From: an uncultured Alphaproteobacteria bacterium
GTDB lineage: Bacteria > Pseudomonadota > Alphaproteobacteria > HIMB59 > GCA-002718135
DNA length: 37,471 nucleotides
Assembly: GCA_902561355.1 (NCBI GenBank)
Contig: CACEPG010000012.1
Span: forward strand, 1-37,471
Direction: 5' to 3'
Shown here: piece by piece, positions 32,982 to 37,471 of the stretch
Position numbering within the stretch: position 1 is the first letter of the stretch
Layout: each line of letters starts with the position of its first letter
Position numbers and translations under genes: made by a program
Notes under the pieces: model-generated
Database searches by the model: none
What the model saw: only the letters and a program-made list of their open reading frames with translations
What the model was told of the DNA's origin: nothing

Positions 32982-34367
32982 ATGAAAAATTTTACCTACA
33001 TTTTTTCATTTTTATTAATTTTTTTTTTACCTCGTTTTGCTTTTGCTATTCCGGAAAGTTTTGCCGATTTAGTAGAAAGATTATCCCCTGCAGTTGTTAG
33101 TATAGCTTCTACTACAATAGTTAAAGACAATAATAACCAAAACCAAATTCCTCAATTTCCTGAGGGTTCACCATTTGATGAATTTTTCAAAGATTTTTTT
33201 GATAATGAGCAAAGACGATCACCATCTCAAAGACCGATGACTGGTTTAGGTTCAGGATTTATTATTGATAATAGCGGTATTATTGTAACTAATAATCATG
33301 TTATTGAAGGTGCTGATGAAATTACTGTAATATTATCAGATCAAAAAGAATTTTCTGCTGAATTGCTGGGTAGAGATCCTAAAGCAGATCTTGCAGTTTT
33401 AAAAATTGATCCAGAATCAACTATACTAAACTCAGTTAAATGGGGAGATTCAGATTTAATGAGGGTCGGAGATTGGTCAATTGCTATTGGTAATCCACTT
33501 GGTTTAGGAGGCACTGTTACTACTGGAATAATTTCTGCAATTGCTAGAGATATTGGAGGTGGACCATATGTTAAATTTCTTCAAACAGACGCATCAATTA
33601 ATAGAGGAAATTCTGGCGGACCTTTATTTAATATTAATGGAGAAGTTATAGGAATTAATTCGGCAATTATTTCGCAGACTGGTGGAAGTATTGGACTAGG
33701 TTTTGCAATTCCTTCAAATAGCGCAAAAAAAATTGTTCAACAATTAAAAGAATTTGGCAGAACAAAAAGAGGTTGGTTAGGTGTTCAAATACAACCAGTT
33801 TCAAAAGATTTTGCAGAAAGTTTAAACCGCCCAAATGAAAAGGGAGCTTTTGTATCAAATGTTAATCCAAAAGGACCTTCAAAAGAAGCAGGTATTTTAG
33901 CAGGTGATGTTATTTTAAAATTTAATGAAATTGATATTGAGAAAATGATTGATTTACCCCGTATTGTTGCAGAGTCTGACGTTGGTTCTGTTGCAAAAGT
34001 TCAAGTATGGAGAAAAAATAAAATTATTGAATTTGAAGTTAAGCTAGGTGAATTACCAGAACAAACTTATGTATCTAGTAAAAAAACTAAAAAAGAACTT
34101 CAAGATGAAGAAATCAAATCATTAGGCTTGTCAATAAAAGAAGCAGATAATGAAAACGGAGTTGTTATTACAAAAATAAATGATGAAATATCTAAGCTTG
34201 AAATTAATGATATTATTAAAGAAATTAATATGGAAGAGATTATTGATATTGAGTCATTTAAAATTACTATAAATAAATTTCAAAAAACGGGAAGATCAAC
34301 CCTTCTATTAAAAGTCAAAAGAGATGATGAGCTTGTATGGATTACAATAAAGTATTTAAATAATTGA
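32982..34367 (+). CDS. degP: Periplasmic serine protease, DegP/Do family
   Basis: Envelope protease and chaperone. The 461-residue protein has a signal peptide (about residues 1-22), a trypsin-like domain with His106 (TNNHVIEG), Asp136 (KADLAVLKID) and Ser211 (RGNSGGPLF), then two PDZ domains (about residues 260-355 and 375-460). The long loop with QFPEGSPFDEFFKDFF near residue 60 is typical of Do proteases. Its operon with hflK and hflC is common in alphaproteobacteria and links cytoplasmic-membrane and periplasmic quality control. It overlaps miaA by four bases. Confidence 0.93.
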   Translation: MKNFTYIFSFLLIFFLPRFAFAIPESFADLVERLSPAVVSIASTTIVKDNNNQNQIPQFPEGSPFDEFFKDFFDNEQRRSPSQRPMTGLGSGFIIDNSGIIVTNNHVIEGADEITVILSDQKEFSAELLGRDPKADLAVLKIDPESTILNSVKWGDSDLMRVGDWSIAIGNPLGLGGTVTTGIISAIARDIGGGPYVKFLQTDASINRGNSGGPLFNINGEVIGINSAIISQTGGSIGLGFAIPSNSAKKIVQQLKEFGRTKRGWLGVQIQPVSKDFAESLNRPNEKGAFVSNVNPKGPSKEAGILAGDVILKFNEIDIEKMIDLPRIVAESDVGSVAKVQVWRKNKIIEFEVKLGELPEQTYVSSKKTKKELQDEEIKSLGLSIKEADNENGVVITKINDEISKLEINDIIKEINMEEIIDIESFKITINKFQKTGRSTLLLKVKRDDELVWITIKYLNN

Positions 34368-35281
34368 CTTTATCATTTTATATTATTGCAGGTCCCACAG
34401 CTATTGGTAAGTCTAAGTTTGCAATAGATTTAGCTAAAAAAATAAATGGCAATATTATTAATGCTGATAGTATGCAAGTTTACAAAGACTTAGAAATTTT
34501 AACAGCAAGACCTAGTAATCAAGATACAAAAATTATTGATCATCATCTATATGGTTATGTAAGAGCAAATGAAAGATATAATGTAGAGAAGTGGTGTAAT
34601 GATGCAAGGGATAAGATTATTGAATCTCAAAAAAATAATGTTGTTCCAATATTAGTTGGTGGAACAGGTCTATACATTGACAAATTAATAAATGGAATAA
34701 GTGATATTCCTCAAATACCAGAATATTTAAAATTAGATTCAGAAAATTTAATTAAAAAAAAAGGTTTAAACTATTTATGTAGTCTAATTAAAGAATTTGA
34801 TTCAATTTCTTTAAGTAAGATAAATCCAAACGATTCTATTAGATTAAAAAGAATATGGGAAGTTTATGCACATACTGGTAAAGCTTTAAGTGAGTGGAAT
34901 GAATCTGAGCCAAAATTATTTTTAAAAGATATTAAATATAAATTAATTCTTTTTTTACCTGATAGAATTAAAAATTATAAAAAAGTTAATATGAGATTTA
35001 TTTCAATGTTAAAAAAAGGTGCAATAGATGAGGTTAAAAATCTTTTAAATTTAAATTTAAATATATCTTTACCAATAATGAGAGCTCATGGAGTGCCTGA
35101 AATTACGCAACTATTAGAAAAAAAAATTAATCAAGAAAGCTGTATTGAAAAAGGTCAACAAGTAACTAGAAATTATGTAAAACGTCAGCATACATGGTGG
35201 AGGGCCTCTAAACTGCAAATTTTTAAACAATTTAGTCAATTTCCTGAGGAAATTGATATAAATGCAATTAAATTTATCTGA
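34364..35281 (+). CDS. miaA: tRNA dimethylallyltransferase MiaA
   Basis: Adds an isopentenyl group to adenosine 37 of tRNAs that read UNN codons. The 305-residue protein begins with a P-loop (IIAGPTAIGKSKFAIDLA), then NADSMQVYKDLEILTARPS, HHLYG, VGGTGLYIDKLINGI, NDSIRLKRIWEVY and RQHTWWRA near the C terminus. The start is TTG within the degP stop (TTGA overlap). Length is normal. Confidence 0.93.
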   Translation: MTLSFYIIAGPTAIGKSKFAIDLAKKINGNIINADSMQVYKDLEILTARPSNQDTKIIDHHLYGYVRANERYNVEKWCNDARDKIIESQKNNVVPILVGGTGLYIDKLINGISDIPQIPEYLKLDSENLIKKKGLNYLCSLIKEFDSISLSKINPNDSIRLKRIWEVYAHTGKALSEWNESEPKLFLKDIKYKLILFLPDRIKNYKKVNMRFISMLKKGAIDEVKNLLNLNLNISLPIMRAHGVPEITQLLEKKINQESCIEKGQQVTRNYVKRQHTWWRASKLQIFKQFSQFPEEIDINAIKFI

Positions 35282-35334
35282 TTTTAAAGTAAATTATTGA
35301 TTTTATTTTATCCACAGCCTATGAGTTGACCGCA

Positions 35335-37101
35335 ATGAATCAACACATAACTGGTGCAGAAATAGTTTTAAAATCCCTTGCTGAGCAAGGAGTAGAGGTA
35401 GTATTTGGTTACCCTGGGGGAGCAGTACTTCCTATATATGATACTTTGTTTAAACAAAATTCAATAAAACATATTTTAGTTAGACAAGAAGGAGGAGCAA
35501 TACATGCTGCAGAAGGTTATGCAAGATCAACTGGTAAAACAGGAGTAGTGCTTGTTACTTCGGGACCTGGAGCAACAAATGTAGTTACTGGTTTAACTGA
35601 TGCAATGATGGATAGTGTTCCTATAGTTTGTATAACAGGTCAAGTACCTCAGCATTTAATTGGTAGTGATGCTTTTCAAGAATGTGATACAACTGGAATT
35701 ACAAGACCTTGTACTAAACATAATTATCTAGTTAAAGATCCAAATAAACTTTCTTCTGTTTTTCACGAAGCGTTTACGATTGCTCAAAATGGAAGACCAG
35801 GACCAGTTTTAATAGATATTCCTAAAGATGTTCAATTTGCCAAAGGAACATATATTGAAAAAGATAAAGTTAATATTCCTTCACATAGACTATTTAGCGC
35901 TAACAAAGTTCAGAATCCTAAAAACATTAATGAAGCTGTAAATCTTATCGTAAAAGCTAAAAAACCAATTTTTTATGTAGGTGGAGGTTGCATTAATTCA
36001 GGACCTATTGCATCTAAATTGGTAACAGAATTTATAGAAATGACAGGTATTCCAGCAACAATGACTTTAATGGGTTTAGGAGTAATTCCATCTTCTCATA
36101 AAAATTCACTTGGAATGTTAGGTATGCATGGCATGTATGAAGCAAATATGGCTATGCATGAATGTGATGTAATGATTAATATAGGCGCACGTTTTGATGA
36201 CCGAGTAACAGGACGTCTGGATGCATTTTCTCCTAATTCAAAAAAAATTCATATAGATATTGATGAAAGTAATATTAACAAAACAATTAATGTCGATATA
36301 CCAATTGTAGGTGATGTTGGAAGCGTTATTAAAGAAATGATAAAAATATGGAAAGAAAATAATTATAAAACTGATCTTAATAATTTGGATAAATGGTGGG
36401 CTAAGATTAATGAGTGGAAAAAAATTGATTGTTTAAAATTTAGTAATAATAATAAAGAAATTAAACCACAGTATGCAATACAAAGATTGTATGACCTGAC
36501 TAAAGATAAAAAAACATTCATTACTACAGAGGTAGGTCAACATCAAATGTGGGCAGCTCAATATTATAAATTTGAAAAACCAAATAGGTGGCTTACTTCA
36601 GGTGGCTTAGGTACAATGGGTTATGGTTTTCCAGCAGCTATTGGAGCTCAGGTAGCTAATCCAGACTCTCTAGTAATTGACATAGCTGGGGATGCTTCAA
36701 TTTTAATGAATATTCAAGAAATGAGCACTGCTGTTCAATACAGATTGCCTGTAAAAATATTTATTTTAAATAATGAATATATGGGTATGGTTCGCCAATG
36801 GCAGGAATTATTACATGGCGGAAGGTATTCAGAAAGTTATACTGATAGTCTCCCAGATTTTGTTAAATTGGCTGAAAGTTATAAAGCTGTTGGACTAAGA
36901 GCTAAAAACAATAATGAAATAGATGATGTAATAAATGAAATGATTAATACTGATAAAACTGTAATTGCTGATATTTGGGTTAATAAAGAAGAGAATTGTT
37001 TCCCTATGATTCAAAGTGGATCTGCACATAACGAAATGCTTCTTAATAAGGAACAAAAGCAAGATAATGCATCTGCCGAAAAAGGAAAGATATTAGTTTA
37101 A
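35335..37101 (+). CDS. ilvB: Acetolactate synthase large subunit
   Basis: Thiamine-diphosphate enzyme that makes acetolactate or acetohydroxybutyrate, the first common step of branched-chain amino-acid synthesis. The roughly 588-residue protein has VFGYPGGAVLPIYD and RQEGGAIHAAEGYARSTGK (with the catalytic Glu), a central FAD-binding domain, and the TPP motif GDASILMNIQEMSTAVQYRLP followed by LNNEYMGMVRQWQ. I choose ATG 35335; TTG 35326 is in frame three codons earlier. It shares one base with ilvN. No attenuator-like leader fits in the 53-base gap before it. Confidence 0.95.
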   Translation: MNQHITGAEIVLKSLAEQGVEVVFGYPGGAVLPIYDTLFKQNSIKHILVRQEGGAIHAAEGYARSTGKTGVVLVTSGPGATNVVTGLTDAMMDSVPIVCITGQVPQHLIGSDAFQECDTTGITRPCTKHNYLVKDPNKLSSVFHEAFTIAQNGRPGPVLIDIPKDVQFAKGTYIEKDKVNIPSHRLFSANKVQNPKNINEAVNLIVKAKKPIFYVGGGCINSGPIASKLVTEFIEMTGIPATMTLMGLGVIPSSHKNSLGMLGMHGMYEANMAMHECDVMINIGARFDDRVTGRLDAFSPNSKKIHIDIDESNINKTINVDIPIVGDVGSVIKEMIKIWKENNYKTDLNNLDKWWAKINEWKKIDCLKFSNNNKEIKPQYAIQRLYDLTKDKKTFITTEVGQHQMWAAQYYKFEKPNRWLTSGGLGTMGYGFPAAIGAQVANPDSLVIDIAGDASILMNIQEMSTAVQYRLPVKIFILNNEYMGMVRQWQELLHGGRYSESYTDSLPDFVKLAESYKAVGLRAKNNNEIDDVINEMINTDKTVIADIWVNKEENCFPMIQSGSAHNEMLLNKEQKQDNASAEKGKILV

Positions 37102-37442
37102 TGAATAAATCAGTTTATGACTCACCTGAAAAAGTCTCTGAAACCAGAAGACATATATTAACTGTATTAGTTGATAATGAACCAGGTGTTTTGGCGAGAG
37201 TAATAGGAATGTTTTCTGGAAGAGGATACAATATAGATAGCTTAAATGTTGCTGAGGTTAGTAACGATCAACATTTATCTAGAATAACTATAGTCACAGA
37301 AGGAACATCAGAAGTTGTAAATCAAATAGAAAAACAATTACTAAGAATAGTACCTGTTCACAGTGTAACAAATCTTGATCAAGAAGGAAGTGCCGTCGAA
37401 GCTGAAGTAGCACTAGTTTTTATTGATGTACAAAAAAAATAA
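37101..37442 (+). CDS. ilvN: Acetolactate synthase small subunit, short
   Basis: Regulatory subunit that activates IlvB and gives valine feedback. The 113-residue product contains a full ACT domain (HILTVLVDNEPGVLARVIGMFSGRGYNIDSLNV, SRITIVTEG, IEKQLLRIVPVHSV), but stops after AEVALVFIDVQKK. Most small subunits of this type are about 160-170 residues with a second domain after the EhALVKV-like segment. The stop follows a run of eight A, so a frameshift, natural or from sequencing, could have shortened it; alternatively it is a short form like E. coli IlvN. The window ends too soon to decide. Confidence 0.85.
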   Translation: MNKSVYDSPEKVSETRRHILTVLVDNEPGVLARVIGMFSGRGYNIDSLNVAEVSNDQHLSRITIVTEGTSEVVNQIEKQLLRIVPVHSVTNLDQEGSAVEAEVALVFIDVQKK

Positions 37443-37456
37443 TAGGAAAAAAATAT

Positions 37457-37471
37457 ATGAGATATGTGATT
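37457..37471 (+). CDS. Possible start of a following gene
   Basis: ATG at 37457 with AGGA about nine bases upstream begins a frame (MRYVI) that stays open to the window end. It may be the next gene of the operon or part of a frameshifted ilvN. Only five codons are visible. Confidence 0.2.

Overview
The window looks like a SAR11-type (Pelagibacterales) alphaproteobacterial chromosome. This rests on the very AT-rich, Lys/Asn/Ile-rich coding, four-base gene overlaps, minimal spacers, a two-piece (circularly permuted) tmRNA, an alphaproteobacterial-type SspB and a large FAD/GcvT-type dimethylglycine or sarcosine dehydrogenase. The taxonomic call is inference from composition and gene content.

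Layout. 1-14405: the division and cell-wall (dcw) cluster, reading rightward: murE (3' part only), murF, mraY, murD, ftsW, murG, murC, murB, ddl, ftsQ, ftsA, ftsZ, lpxC. Together these make lipid II and start the divisome; there is an intrinsic terminator after ftsZ. 14402-19913: core metabolism and quality control (fumC, gpmA, sspB, the dehydrogenase, an acyltransferase-like gene). 20020-21490: two exported proteins, one with an HExxH metallopeptidase motif. 21519-28041: an accessory array ending in ssrA. 28372-37471: housekeeping genes (folA-thyA, mrp, hflK-hflC-DUF2065-degP, miaA, ilvB-ilvN).

The unusual part is 21519-28041. The 3' end of the permuted tmRNA gene (minus strand) is a pseudoknot, and its last 22 bases recur as seven direct copies or partial copies, starting at 21519, 21837, 24256, 25028, 25709, 26542 and 28017. 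They divide the region into six small units of 0.3-2.4 kb. Each carries one to three genes and none carries a recognisable recombinase. Units 21837-24277 and 26542-28038 have matching ends. The left end (TCGCAG, two boxes, TTTGCGACTT, third box) has the same internal spacing in both although the boxes differ in sequence. The right end has boxes in the same orientation, with the last box starting exactly 57 bases before the core and an AAGAGGAA block ending 21 bases before it; this right end occurs three times. I read this as a tandem array of very small integrase-less elements inserted into ssrA and presumably moved by a tyrosine recombinase supplied in trans. Cargo includes two EEP-family nucleases, a PD-(D/E)xK-like plus HNH nuclease pair, a bactofilin, a methyltransferase and small exported proteins. 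The three-nuclease operon is a candidate phage-defence system; that function is inferred.
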